Shown: positions 26,105 through 38,213, counted from the first letter of the stretch. The stretch is 64,000 nt of DNA from Heliocidaris erythrogramma (GCA_025617745.1 CM046853.1:50088934-50152933), one strand, 5' to 3'. A program made the numbers and translations. Notes: a model not told the origin generated them from the letters alone.

Positions 26105-26134
<30 letters not shown>
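26105..26134. repeat. (GT)n between two word hairpins
   Basis: A 30-bp GT run separates the GTCCGAGGAC and TCATCGGTTG elements. A second run is at 26311-26340 on the other side of the latter. Confidence 0.95.
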
Positions 26135-26136
<2 letters not shown>

Positions 26137-26310
26137 ATGTATACGCATTCAAACCGATGACATCGAACAAAGAGAACAATGTGTCATCGGTAGTAATTCA
26201 ATAGGTCATCGGTTGTCAACAATTGGTGAGGTTTATTCCGTCAATGAATTTTGTGACGCAATTCAATAGTGGAGTCATCGGTTGAAATTCGAACAATAGA
26301 AAACATAGAT
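26133..26310 (+). repeat. Word hairpin: TCATCGGTTG element, copy 1
   Basis: Words GTCATCGGT, GTCATCGGTTG and the reverse ACCGATGAC are separated by GAACAAT and TTCAATAG spacers. The core TTTATTCCGTC is at 26232-26242. GT tracts lie on both sides. A closely similar copy in opposite orientation is at 44630-44808. Confidence 0.85.
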
Positions 26311-26360
26311 GTGTGAGTGTGTGTGTGTGTGTGTGTGTGTCATTTTCTCAAACATGCTAG

Positions 26361-26714
26361 GCTCCACCCTAAAAAAATGTTCCAGCTCTCATTCCTGCAG
26401 TGACATCATCTGTCAATCATTAGTGATCTAAGGAGAGACAGTGGTATGTAGCTTTGCCAGAGATGACCATCTGTTCTAATAGACCATACAATGCATACAT
26501 AGTAGTTGCTATGTCAGACATGCTGTAGCATCACCAGGAAAAGAATGGTAATGAGAAGGTATTGTTCTAAAGCATGCAATTCTATTGTGAGCATGTGCTG
26601 AGCTGGGGGAAGTTACATTCCACTGTCTATTGTAGAATGTTAGTGCAGCTGACTGATGATTGACAGATGATGTCATTGCAGGAATATGATCTGGAGCTTT
26701 TTTTAGGGTGGAGC
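26361..26714. mobile_element. MITE with TIRs of about 65 bp (GCTCCACCCTAAAAAAA)
   Basis: Left arm GCTCCACCCTAAAAAAATG with GCAGTGACATCATCTGTCAA further in. Right arm TTGACAGATGATGTCATTGC ending CTTTTTTTAGGGTGGAGC. Flanks read CTAG and TTAG, so a short duplication is possible. It directly follows the word-hairpin cluster. Confidence 0.85.
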
Positions 26715-27180
26715 TTAGGATGTTGGAAAAAATATTTCAAAAAATATTTAAAAATCTATGGAACATATTTAGATTTTTGAATAACAAAATATTAGTTGTA
26801 TGCATCGCTGCACATCAACAGCAAAAAACTTGCATTTGGGTTGCATTAAGTTGCAGGGGCCCTTTAAAGAGAAGGTTGAGTTCTAGGCACCGTAACTCAA
26901 AGATTTGCAATCAATTGTTAAATGGTATAGGCCAATCAAGATCATAGTTCTGTGCACATTGTTCAAAAGGCTGACTATTGACCAATCAGAATCGTTGTTT
27001 CAAATTTGCATCTGATTGCAAACTTTTGTGTTACTTGGCCCTGGTAAAGGTGAACATGAATTTTTGAGCCTTCTCTTTCTTTTTCATGTCCATGTGAAAA
27101 CTATCATATAGAATTATATCTGCTAAAAGGATTGATCTTGATATGCCCTCATATTCAAAATATGACCGGAAATGGCTAAA

Positions 27181-27606
27181 AACTTTCGGATCAAATTTTC
27201 ACGCATATGTGTGTGTAGTCCCTTGTACTAATTTTCTGTGTGCAGTCCTTCTCACTACATGTGATTTTCAGCAAAATTTTGTCAATTTCTTACCATTTTA
27301 ATGATTTCCAAACCAGATTTCCAGATTGCTTCTTTCACAATGCAATCGCATGACAAGTATTCAGCTATATCGTGAAATAATAAAGTTGAGTTCTGGCCAT
27401 ACGATTACACTGTGAAAGAAGCTGTACGGAAGTAAACGGGAAAGGTTGTTTATGTAGTACGTATAAGAATTGATGTATACTGTGAGGTTTCGAAATGACC
27501 AAAATAAAGAGAACTGACTCAGTCTTGTGGAAAGCCACATGCACTTCATGCACACAGAAATGTGCATATGGGACTACACACACATGCAGCATCAAAGTTT
27601 GAAACA
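27181..27606. mobile_element. Foldback element with GTGTGTGTAGTCCC arms
   Basis: The left arm GCATATGTGTGTGTAGTCCC and TTTCTGTGTGCAGT pairs with TGCACACAGAAATGTGCATA and GGGACTACACACACATGC on the right. A second inner pair is GCTTCTTTCACAATG with CTGTGAAAGAAGC. It lies 5' of the LINE tail at 27739. Confidence 0.65.
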
Positions 27607-27738
27607 TTTCAGCTGTTTCTCGTCATAATTATTTCGAATATTAGGGCTTACGAAGAGCAGTCTTTATAGTATGAATACCTTCCACGCTGACAGAAACAAG
27701 AATGAGATAGAAAGCTCACAAATTGCTCACAAGCTCAT

Positions 27739-27919
27739 AACTTGCCATTGGAAGTCAGGAAATCACCATCTGTGAATATGTGTAAATCAAAACTCAAAGC
27801 ATATCTATTCAAATAATAACAAGCATATCAGGAGCTCATGTAGCGCAGTAGAATATATACTTATTGTTGGATAGTTACTGCGCTTCAAAAATGTATTATT
27901 ATTATTATTATTATTATTA
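27739..27919 (+). mobile_element. Non-LTR retrotransposon 3' end (ORF2 C-terminus and ATT tail)
   Basis: Codons 27739-27816 read NLPLEVRKSPSVNMCKSKLK then AYLFK and a stop. This is the usual C-terminal end of LINE ORF2 proteins (N-x-L-P...S...F/C-K-x-K-L-K-x-x-L). About 80 nt of 3' UTR follow and end in (ATT)n at 27896-27919. Upstream sequence is a different foldback element, so this is a severely 5'-truncated copy. Confidence 0.7.
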
Positions 27920-28150
27920 AATTATTTTTCATCTTTACCAGAATTCGACTTTTTCTTTAAGGGAGGAAAGATGATAGTGTGATGAGAAAGTGCCGCGTCC
28001 TTCGTCTCACTGGGACACGATACCGTGGTTGATGTCCGACTTCCTGGCCTGATGACACTGAGTGCAGTCTCATACGATAAATTACCCGCCATTGCGACAG
28101 AATGTTTCAGGAATAGGCCGCAGGAAAGAGTTCAAGTGAACTTCATATTT

Positions 28151-28341
28151 CATCTCTCTCTCTCTGCATTTCCTGTGTCTTCTCCCTCTCCCTCTCCCTC
28201 TCTCTATCTCACACCCCATCTCTTTCTTTCTCTCTCTCTCTTCCTTTCTCTATCTCCATATCTCCCTATTTCTCTCTAACCAAGCCACCTTGCTCTCTTT
28301 CCTTTCTCTCTCTCATTCTCTTTCTCTCTCTCTCTCTCTCC
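28151..28341. repeat. (CT)n / CTCCCT tract
   Basis: Pyrimidine-rich low-complexity sequence, mostly TCTCTC with CCCTC and TTTC interruptions. Confidence 0.9.
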
Positions 28342-30390
28342 TTTTTAAAATTCTATTTCATTTTCGTTTTTTGAAAATCAATTTAACGATTTGGTTGTGG
28401 CGTGAAATAAATGTAGTGTTTCTACTTTTCTGTTTCCTAGAATATTTCAAAACATTTAATGTGAATTAAAAGATCCTAAATATTTCGTACCAAATCGCAC
28501 GTTCGCTTAAAACTCTTGAAAGGCAAGCGGTTCTCTACATGAAATTTCGATTGGATATTGTTCATACATTATTGACCTCCTTTGACCTGCTACCTATACA
28601 CTGTTGTCATTTGGATGGATGTACAATATTTTGACATAAATCTGAAGATCTAATTGGATCTAATTGAACTGCATCGAGGGTATTGGCGACTTAATTTTGT
28701 TCCTCTTCAAATTATCCGGCTTGTCGGTTGGTCTTGTTCGATGTTTATTGAGAAAGAAAGGCACGCCCAGATAATTTGATTATAAGAGCGCATTCATATT
28801 AAATCAATTTAGGTCAATCTAAAGAACTATGGTCGAAGTTCAATAATTAAATTGCAATCCTGTACGTCTATTAATGTAATTAGAATCATGGGAGACACGA
28901 AAATGAAAATATTACTTCATTCTTCCAGTGCACTATTGAGAACAATCACAATGGATAGCGAATTGATGTCACAAATTCATGTTCGCTATCTGAATGAAAC
29001 TGAGATACAAAAACATAAAGTTATGTCGAAAATCATTCATAAGAATTCATATTCGGCACGGCACCGGAAAGGGTTAGGGTTAAACAAGGGCTAAACAGAA
29101 CAAAATAGCACAATTGTGAAAATATTCAGAAGCATTCATTCCGGATAAAACATCGCGAACTCTTAAAATCAAAATGAGATAAGGAAAATGGACAGTTGGC
29201 TTGAAATGCTAACACGAACAATTTGATTGTGTTAATGTGATGGACACACACTTGTATATCCATATAAATCAATATTCATTTAATGGTGAATGTCTTTCTC
29301 GCAAGACATTCATATCAGAAAGTTGATCAACACTTTAGCTTCAACTGTCATATTTTTTTCTCGAGCATCACAGCATAATGCAGAATCCAAAAACTTTACT
29401 GAAATTCAGTGAAGCCCCGCGCAGTGGTTAAAGATATGTAGTGAGTGGGTTGCGAAATTTTATTCAATTCACAACTTGTCGACTTTGATAAAGGCCGTAA
29501 TCGAACACATGATCTAAAAGCGATTTAAACCTTTCATGAAAAGAAGAAAAGGTTCCGTAACTCTTTATGAACATTTCCGACGCCATTTTCCTAACGGAAG
29601 CTTAGAAAAGTCTCTGGGCTGTCAAGTCGACGGGCACCCAAAGCATCGATGTCGTTCGGCGGGATATTATAATGTCAGGACGGACCTCGGAGAAAATGCA
29701 ACTTCATACATGAGATGATACAGTGGATTGGTGATGAGCTACAGACAGTCGCCTTGTAAGATCATCGAGACAATTCTGACAGCAGCTTCGGCTTTGGGGA
29801 AATCTGGAAGCGATACTTCAAAGATGGCATCTTTAAGCATCGGAGATGAGACACAAAGTGCACTGGGTAACCACAAGGTCTCAGTCAGTCTCGAAATAAA
29901 ATCCAATCGTTAAATTGTATTGCGATATGTTTCTGCTCCGTTTTAAAACCAATTGTTCCTTCGTGTCCTTTGAAGCAATCGGGAAATGGTTCGTGTCACA
30001 TTACGCTTTGCAACCTGTTGGCGCCAATCACTGGCCAAAATATTATCGTAGGATAGAATTACATCACATATTAATTCAGCATGATTACTATAGTCAAAGT
30101 TTTCATTTTTTTTAAATTTAACTTGCTGCAATGCTCTGCTTTATTGTGATCATGCTTGATAATGATCATCTGCATGCAGCTCATAGCATATTAAATGTCA
30201 GCATGCTAACTGGATCAATATAATGACCTGATTTCTTCCACTACACTGAAATAGTTCTGTCATCGAAGAAGAAATCCTTAAGAAGAGAAATGTCATTACG
30301 GTCGCTTCGAATCCATCATGCCATGAACATTACAATTCTCATAAATATTCATACATTTCCAGTCACTGTATGAACGTGTCCAGAAAGTAA
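28342..30390 (-). other. Intron sequence without recognised features
   Basis: Continuation of the 12.8-kb intron between the CT tract and the TA-flanked MITE. It holds short frames only. Confidence 0.6.
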
Positions 30391-30397
30391 TTTGTTA

Positions 30398-30792
30398 GAG
30401 TACCGAAGTGTGACGTCATCAAATTTTGATTTTTGTATTTCAGTATTTTTATGACCATATATAGGTAGAGCATGATGGAAAACGTTCACACATCAAATTT
30501 GACATGAATCAGTTAATGGTGGCCCAAGGTATGGCTATATGAATATCTAATTAGCCCCACTGAAGTCAGTGTAAATTGGCCTGGTTCTTAAAAGTTTAGA
30601 ACCAGGCCAATTTAACACTGACTTCAATGGGGCTAAGGAGGTATTCATGCGGCCATATCTCGGGGCCCAAAGAGCCAATTGCCATAAAATTTGGGATCTG
30701 GATGTTTTTCACCATGTTCCTTTGAGATATGGTATGAAAAATGTCAAAATGAAAAAAAAAATGCTTTTTGTGACGTCATCAATTCGGTACTC
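30398..30792. mobile_element. 395-bp MITE with TA target duplication and two TGACGTCA sites
   Basis: Terminal inverted repeats are GAGTACCGAA and TTCGGTACTC, flanked on each side by TA, which suggests a Tc1/mariner-type non-autonomous element. TGACGTCATCAA occurs near both ends (30411-30418 and 30771-30778). The centre is a near-perfect hairpin (GCCCCACTGAAGTCAGTG ... ACTGACTTCAATGGGGC) around 30598. Confidence 0.85.
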
Positions 30793-32050
30793 TATAGATA
30801 CACGCTAATTGATCGTTTCATGATTTCACGATCATAGACCTTTACAAATTATTTAGTACAGTGCCGAGAATTCAGTAAAGTGTATGGTAATATAATAATG
30901 ATAAAATATCGTATATGATAATAGCACATTACAACTGAGCTGTAAAGTCTGAACTCTTCTTCAATGTCGTCTTGTCCAGCATAATCATATTGACCTGTAA
31001 TACATAGTTCTCATGTAAAATGCAGGTCGAAAAAATCTCTGTGTCCGGGAAAGTGATCCAATATTTACAGAAAGAATCTCATGGATAGAATAACCTTTCT
31101 TTTTCATCTAACATAAACGTATCTGTAACGGTACATGTAATAGTATGTTGTTTTTTTAATTCAAAAGGCATGGGAGTAATGCATCCCTTTCAAAATGAAA
31201 CTGAATACTTTTTACATCATTCTTATGAACAGAGCCTTTTTTTCCCCTAATGAGTGCATGTTGTCACTCATTGAATAAAATGAGGTATTATAATGCACCT
31301 CCCCCTCCACTACAGGAGTCAGCGGAGTAATCATGCATGCATATCAAATGCATAGCCTTCTGAAGGAGCTAATACTATTATATTTAATGTACATATAATG
31401 GCATAATTTTAAGCTGCGCCTGCATATGGAATGTCTCTTCGGAGCTCATCGCGGAGAAGTATAGAGATTTTTAAAACACTGCGTTGATATTTTGTATGTA
31501 TCAAAGCTTCGTGTACTACCATATTCTGCTTGTCTGATGATATGTTATTTCAATTCAGTGAAGCAGAAACTTCTGGATACATTTCAAATATAAAATAATG
31601 ATCATTTAAAAAAACCGTCTGATGAATGCACGTTTCGGTGATTAATACAACATATCAGGACCAAAAGGTAGTCATAACAAAACGACAATATTCAAGGCGC
31701 AAACGTAAACGCTTCAAACATACTCTTGAAATATTATCTTGATATTTCTTAACCATATGTCTTGCTTACGCAGTCAAAATAATTGACAAGTTGGTATTAC
31801 AAGACAGAGCACATAATTTATACAACCATGATTAATTTTTACGAGTATATAGTTCAGTCATGCATGTAACTAACATGCGTCTGCTGAATGTTGTTCGGAT
31901 AGATTCGGATATTAAAGCGCCTGACTATAAAGTTAAAGATTAAGTCCGAGAAATTATATCATTCAAGATTTTATAAACGGGGAACTATAGAAAGGGACTC
32001 ACTGTCTATAATTTTAAATGTATACTATCAGCATTTTAGTGTCTCTGTAT

Positions 32051-32243
32051 CCATCTCTCTCTCTCTCTCTCCTTCTATCTGTCTGTCTGTCCGTCTCTCT
32101 CTCTCTCTCTCTTCCTCTTTTCCTCTCCTTTTTTCCTTCTCTCTCTGTCTCTGTCTGTCTCTTACTCTCTCTGTATATCTTTTCTCCCACCATCTTTTTG
32201 TCAATTTGTCTCTTTTCCTCTTTCTCTCTCTCTCTCTCTCTCC
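32051..32243. repeat. (CT)n / CTGT tract
   Basis: Pyrimidine-rich tract with TCTCTC and CTGTCTGTC. The Ser/Leu-rich frame over it is an artefact. A second CTGTCTGTC patch follows at 32490-32545. Confidence 0.9.
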
Positions 32244-33517
32244 CACTCTCTTTTTGTTCATCCGATAATATGCCTCTACGACACTGACTTGCTCATGTCC
32301 TTATTGAGTCAAAGAAATTGCCAATTGCCAATTGGATATTATTGCGATCGGGTATAGGTTAAGTTTAGGATATAGGGCCGGTACATGTATGTATAGCGCA
32401 TGGTCCAGAGTTGGAAGTTAGCAATTCTGTTGGTATTAGAAAATGACTGCGGAGTAATTTTGCCGGAGAATGTATCGTACAATACTCTCCGCCTCTGTCT
32501 GTCTGTCTGTCTGGCTGGCTGCCCGTTCTCTGTCTCTCTTTGTCTCCTCAATTTCACAAATCTCTAATAGTGTTGTTACATATCTGTTCTCTCTTTCAAT
32601 TTCCCCCAGCCATGTCAATCACAGACAAAAAGTATCAGAAGAATACCCAATGAAAATCGCTTGATCTGAGTATTAATTTTAGAGATCGAAAAGAGATCTC
32701 TGCGGGATAAACTATTATTCTACAAATAAGAGAAGTAAACTGGGTGATAACGATTAGACAAATCGCATCAAAGATTATGAAATATGCTCGATGAAAATGT
32801 TGTCTTAAGTGATTTCTCGTTCTTTTTATGCTTCCTCATTAAATGCCTTTGTAACTCCATCAAACCACCATCCTTTTCAAATATATATTCATTTCCTGTG
32901 CGGGTAAATCTTACAAGCCTTAAACCTGGGGAGCAATAATAAATAATCCACCCCGGAAATTTCAGTTCTTCGTGTCCTCCTGTGACTGCATGATTTTCAT
33001 TAAGTGGGAAGCTCGCCTAGATTCTCGGATTAAACTCCATCAAGATGTCTTGTAGACGTCAATGGATGGCCGATCGTAGAAGAGTAATTTTGGATATATT
33101 GCGAAATTCATGTCAGAGTAGTCGTATGTCCCTCTTTTTTATGTTAAAGAAGAAGGGTATTGCACTATTTTGACGTGACCCAATTATGGAACTGAAGGTA
33201 TGTTTTTGTCCATTTTATTCATCTAGATTAGTTAATTATTATAAAGCAATGTAAGATTCAAAATGTTTAGAAATATACCATTATTGACGTACATTAAAGG
33301 CGCGTGTTTTCATAGTCATTTAAAGTTAGTGTGGGTCCCCTATTTTCAAGCACTCGGCCGGAGATTCGACTGTCAAACAACATTTCACTGGTGGTGTAGG
33401 GAAATATGTATAGCCCATGGACGATCATAGCAAAACAGCTTTATTTACCTACAGGTATTGAGGATATTATAATCACTACACGTAAACGATAATGACATAC
33501 ATATCTTCTATAATAAT

Positions 33518-33545
33518 ACATATATATATATATATATATATATAT
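33518..33545. repeat. (TA)n microsatellite
   Basis: Uninterrupted TA run in the intron between the 34186 and 21325 exons. A G-run lies at 33642-33657. Confidence 0.95.
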
Positions 33546-33824
33546 GGAAAATCATTATATTCACTCATTCATCTTTACACTTATTTCAATTTTTAATACG
33601 CACTATTACACATACGTCATATTATCTCCTGCGAAACGGGGGAGGGGGGGGGGGGCAAGTACATCGATCGTTAGCATACACTTTGTACACGTCTTGATAT
33701 TCGATTAATTATTTGAAGGCTGCTGCGCCTCAACCGCCATCCCGATCAATACTCTACACAATGCGTGATATATTTTACATAACATAATGTTGTTATTTCA
33801 ATCGCACATCTATACTCCGAGATC

Positions 33825-34098
33825 GGCCTACTCTCTCAATGCAGAAGAGTGAAAATCCACTTTTGTATGAGTGATATTAAGAATCTCTTCCACTGGAGTT
33901 GAATTCACTCCAAATCATAGTGGAATCCATTCCAAGGTAGTGGTTGAATCACTCTTTTGAGAGTAGATTTCACTCTTGTGAGAGTATATTTCACTCTTGT
34001 GAGAGTATATTTCACTATTTTGAGCGTGTATTTTCACTCCAAACAAGGTGATGGCTCAAAAGGTGGAGTTCCACTGCTGTACACTTTAGAGAGTAGGC
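33825..34098. repeat. Word hairpin: TTTCACTC element next to the GAF-A exon
   Basis: Ends are imperfect inverted repeats GGCCTACTCTCT and AGAGAGTAGGC. Inside, GAGAGTATATTTCACTCTTGT is tandemly repeated, with outlying words AGAGTGAAAA and GAATTCACTCC in both orientations. The element ends about 90 bp from the donor of the exon at 34186-34341. Confidence 0.65.
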
Positions 34099-34185
34099 TG
34101 CACGGAGGGTATGGAAGGGGCACAACTGCCCAATCAACCACCATCCAATGTACGAAGCCCGAGTGACCACACCCAATATCCTTAC

Positions 34186-34341
34186 CTTTTCGTCATCCGG
34201 AGAAAATGTTGCCCCTGTCACTTTATTGATAACGAGTGCCACCCCGATGACGTCGTCCTCGCTGTTCCTGATTGGCAGACACAGCAGGGATTCCGCTCTG
34301 GACCCGAGATTCGGTTGCACGTCATTCAAGCACGGGGGTTC
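34186..34341 (-). CDS. PDE11A: PDE11A-like exon, GAF-A C-terminal part (52 codons)
   Basis: The exon is bounded on the minus strand by the acceptor GTGTTTTCCAG and the donor GTAAGG. It is 156 nt long and phase 0 at both ends. The translation starts EPPCLNDVQPN and contains AESLLCLPIRN, then VIGVALVINKVTGATFSPDD, ending EK. It carries a complete NKFDE signature (N-K, then F-x3-D-E). In PDE GAF domains this motif supports the fold needed for cyclic nucleotide binding. In human PDE11A the GAF-A domain is the reported cGMP-binding one. An intact motif suggests ligand binding is kept here, which is inference. The donor lies about 90 bp from a CACTC-word repeat element in the following intron. Vertebrate PDE11A reads DDEK at the same position, which supports the exon end. 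Confidence 0.9.
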
Positions 34342-36771
34342 CTGGAAAACACATGAGTAAGAAGGTGCAAATTGTTATACAATTTCATCCAACTATCGAG
34401 AAGATAATTTCTATATTGTACCGGTATTTGGTAAGAAAAATATAGTTTCGAGAAAACGGGTGAAAGGAAGCACAATCTCATCCCCGGTTTTGATTACTTT
34501 TGTTATAATTTATGCAGCTTTTTATATGATAAAATAAGCTATTCGTTGTGCACCGCGCATGGATAAAACCGGCCTTAACCATTATACCCAAACTCAGAGT
34601 TGGAGCCGGCGCTACCCTGTACGAAACACCCATTCTTTTTCGCCCTGCAACCACAACACGCACATGATAGACCACAATAGTTACATCATCATCCCCTTCA
34701 TACTACAACCCCATCCCTCATATACACCACCCCTACCCCCTCACTCATCCCCACCCTCAGCCACAGACATACAATCCCTTTTCCCTCCTTTACAACTATC
34801 GTTAGAGTCAGCGAGAGGAATAGAGTGGTTTGAGAAAGGGTAGAGATCTACATGTGACGACATATCATCCAGACATATATATGAAGTGACGACACTGGAC
34901 CTACTGGATGAAGAATCTTTTCATTTCGTGTCATAATCGTTCTGTGTGTGTAACATCCACGTCACAAAACGAATGAGAGGGACGTACGCAAGGAGAGGAA
35001 ATTGCGTTTCGAAGAAAAACCTTCTCCTCTTAACCACTCATTGTCATTTTTACTTGTGCTACCTCTCAATGAAAGGCACAACAGCACACGTCGATGTCAT
35101 AACCATCAATCTTCAGTATGTAGAACTGATTATAGAAAAATCACAGTTCACAGACTCACAGTTCTTGTTAATAGGAGAAGCTAAGAGATCACAATAATGT
35201 TTAACACCAATGCTAAAATAAATTTCTCCCCTGGAACAATCCCTTCGTAACAACCAATGACCCCCCTAGGATAATTACAAAATGGATAAATACAACTAGG
35301 ACAATCATTATTATGAGAATAATCCCTCTGGGAGGATGGTTATTCTAAATAAATCTGTCGTCGGGGATAATTATGCTTCATTCAGATATCTGGGTTGTAG
35401 TTGTCCTAGTGTAGAGAGGAAGTTGACTCTATGTTTCAAGAAAATTAATGTCCTCAGGTATATAGTTGACTAAATTGTAATTTACAAATCGTTCGGGGGC
35501 GGGGATACTTGTCAATGTCCGTCAGGGGGTATTCGTCGAAGAATCTTTTTTGCAACTGATTTGCACACGGGATCAATCTCTCATTGTCGCCAGTCTTATC
35601 ACAAATTCAAACTTGTGGAATTAACACAACAAGATGCATTGCCTTGTTTCTTCACTATGCCTCAGTGACACTCAATACTCAAAAGTGATGCAAATGCATT
35701 TTGCCTCCATCGATATGTCCCGGACTTAAAGGGGAATTAACCTCATAATATAAATGTGCTTATATTCAAAGATGTAATCTATTCCTTCTTGTTGTCCTAC
35801 GTAGTTTTGCATTCGAATATACGAGATGGGTATAAATCAAGATTGTGTACATAAAGATATTTTTAATCCGAATGCAAAATTGTCTTTCTTCCTGATACAA
35901 AATCCCATTTGAGATTTAAAATATTTAACAGATATATACATATATTCTAAAAACGAAAATGTGTTTTATATTTCTTTGAAAATTACGATTTTACTAAATA
36001 TAAATCTATTTTCTTGATACTATGACGTACGCGACGGAGCGAATTAATTCAAATTTATGCCAGATGACTTTCCTGAGCGTCAATAGTGACAAACTATGCA
36101 TTCACCTGCTTTGAGATAATGGACTTCAAAAGTCAGAATGCGCGTTGTATAAATTATGTTCTGCTCTGCCAGGCAAGCCCAAGAAAACGACTTCTATTTA
36201 GAAAAACCAGAGAATTTAAAAAGAAATCTATTAATTTAAAAGTTCAGAATATATGTATAGACCTGTTATGTATTTTCCATCATATATGGGGATTATTTTA
36301 TAATGAAGAGAAGCAATTTAGTTCGAGGATTAAAAATATCTTCCTGACCGGAACGGTTTCCAATGGTTCATATACAACTCCATGTCATCAAGAAAATGGC
36401 AGCCCCCATGTAAAGTGTTAGCAGATGATATCGTGAGCTAGAATGTCTTGATTTAAACCCTTTTCTGATATTTTATTTCTAAAGTGATACAGGTCAATGA
36501 TTAAGAACACATTACACCTTTGAACATAAGTACATTTGTATTCTAGTGTTAATTCTCCTTTAAAGCCTTTAAAATGGTGTGTGCTGACATAATTGAGCCA
36601 AACGTCGATCCCTAAAATCATTATACGTTTTTACGAATTTCCAAAACCCTTCCTTTTTACATCTTCCGCGAAGCTTGAATTGACATGAAGAGTACAAAGA
36701 GAAAAAAACAAGAAAGGAAAAAAAATAACTCTGCGCCATGAAAAAGCAAGCCCCGACGAAACAAACTTAAC
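34342..36771 (-). other. Intron between GAF-A exons
   Basis: A 2.4-kb intron. Words such as CCTAGGATAATTAC and ACTAGGACAATC recur between 35220 and 35420 and may be a decayed word hairpin. Nothing else was recognised. Confidence 0.55.
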
Positions 36772-36831
36772 GTACAGATATTCCGCGATGTCCACAGGGA
36801 TATCTACATTCACCGCTTCCAAAGAGAAAAC
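36772..36831 (-). CDS. PDE11A: PDE11A-like exon, GAF-A middle (20 codons, tentative borders)
   Basis: On the minus strand a pyrimidine-rich acceptor ending TTTTCCAG precedes 60 nt, followed by a GTTAAG donor. The frame reads VFSLEAVNVDIPVDIAEYLY. The segment EAVNV fits the E-x-V-N-I stretch near the middle of a PDE GAF-A domain. Exon length and phase 0 at both ends allow it to join the next exon (EPPCLNDV...). The joined region is about six residues longer than I remember for vertebrate PDE11A between VNI and the SLLC motif. That could mean lineage divergence or a wrong donor choice; GTACGT three bases upstream is an alternative but breaks phase. This exon is less certain than the other three because it is short and carries no hallmark residues. 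The exon before it, expected to encode the G-x-x-G-Y stretch, was not found. Confidence 0.5.
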
Positions 36832-37693
36832 CTGGAAAAATCGTAATTATACAGAAGAATGACAGCCTGTTTAGTTATTGATATTCCCATGACATATCGT
36901 AAATAAATGTACAGCAGCAATCTTGCTAACAGCATGTATCAATACATAATGTGGTCAGAATTCTATATTGTACATTGTTTATTGTTTATTATATATATTA
37001 TATTGTATTATTGAACATTGACCATTTCTAGAGTGAGTTAGAAGGCTTATGCTGACGTCAAACAACTTACGTCGCACTTGACAATAAGCACAAAACTTTG
37101 TGATTTTTATCAACATGCGCAAATGTGCTAAAATTAAAATATATGTCAGCATAAATGTAACTATACTCCTCAGGGGACTTCTAAACGTTCTAAGATTTCA
37201 TATCTTTGTCCCGTAGGAAGTAATATGACGCGACATGTCTGAGAATATAATCCAATCTAATATCATGTTTATACAGACATCACTAACTGACAAAAAAATA
37301 CATTGACAATTAACATCTGATGAGTTTGGATCGTTTTCTCCTTTGTGGTTGGAGGAGGATCAGTGATTCATATCTCAGAATTTCTCCATTTCATTTCATT
37401 ACTATACATTCGAAGACAACACGTATGTCTTGAAATTAAAGTCTGAAATATTGGCACGATTATGTCATAAGTTCTTACTTTGTTTCTGTTAAATCACCAC
37501 GCAATGAGTAAAACTGTCACGTCCTTAGGCATCAACGTTAACAGAACGGAAGCTTTTTCTTTTTATACTAAAATGGATGCATTACCATTGATAGGATTTG
37601 GGAGGGAGTCGTTAAAAAAAATCCCATACATAGAGTTGATATCCAGTATAAATGATCCCCACTCCATTGGTAGCCAATCATCGCGCTAAACTC

Positions 37694-37806
37694 ATACCCC
37701 AGTCACACCGCCATACCGACCGATCCTTGGCCATTGGTGGCAATGTAATCTTTTTGTTCGATCTGTTGCAGGCATAGCGTCCGTCTTGTCGGTGTGACTG
37801 TGGTAT
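37694..37806. mobile_element. CAGTCACAC-family MITE, copy 2
   Basis: Inverted ends ATACCCCAGTCACACCG and CGGTGTGACTGTGGTAT, 113 bp. It has the most symmetrical ends of the three copies. Confidence 0.8.
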
Positions 37807-37950
37807 TAGAAAGCCATCTTCTTTATTATGGTATTCATCAACATCTTTGGATGAAAGATCGGGTTAGTCAACCTTCCATGCAGAGCTTGTTATTACCATT
37901 GGTTAGATCTTACTGAAGCTTGATTGCTAATGCTAAAGGTGTACCATAGA

Positions 37951-38213
37951 GGTGTTGTGGTCTAGTGGATAAGTCACCGGACTGTAGATCACAAGGTACG
38001 GGGTTCGAATCCCACCGCAGCACTAACGTCCTTTGGCAAGACAATAATCTACATTGACACTCTCCACCCAGGTGTAAATGGGTACATGATATGCTTGAGC
38101 GCTAGTTACTTTGGCGGCTCGGCTATAACCAGGGTAATAATGTCTAAGCGCCATGAGCGTCACGGATATGAGCGCTATATAAGTGGCCATTATTATTTAT
38201 TATTATTATTATC
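37951..38213 (+). mobile_element. tRNA-derived SINE with ATT tail
   Basis: The head is tRNA-like, with an A box around TGGTCTAGTGG and the B box GGTTCGAATCC. The body contains CACTAACGTCCTTTGGCAAG and TGAGCGCTATATAA and runs into a TTATTATTATT tail. This layout is typical of deuterostome tRNA SINEs whose 3' end matches a partner LINE. No target duplication was established. Confidence 0.85.

Larger units (their letters stand above)
16329..36831 (-). other. PDE11A: Partial PDE11A-like phosphodiesterase gene (four exons and introns)
   Basis: This is the gene-level span of four minus-strand exons at 36831-36772, 34341-34186, 21414-21325 and 16469-16329. They encode 20, 52, 30 and 47 codons. Every junction is phase 0, so the exons join into one uninterrupted 149-residue frame. 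Dual-specificity PDE11 enzymes hydrolyse cAMP and cGMP and carry tandem N-terminal GAF domains before an HD-type catalytic domain. Seen here are the second half of GAF-A, the linker helix and the first third of GAF-B. The family call rests on the LFEEQ...RAQSLLKCERCS block, which matches my recollection of vertebrate PDE11A better than PDE5, PDE6, PDE2 or PDE10. No start codon, promoter, catalytic exon or stop was recognised in the window. The introns are heavily loaded with MITEs and hairpins. Confidence 0.85.
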
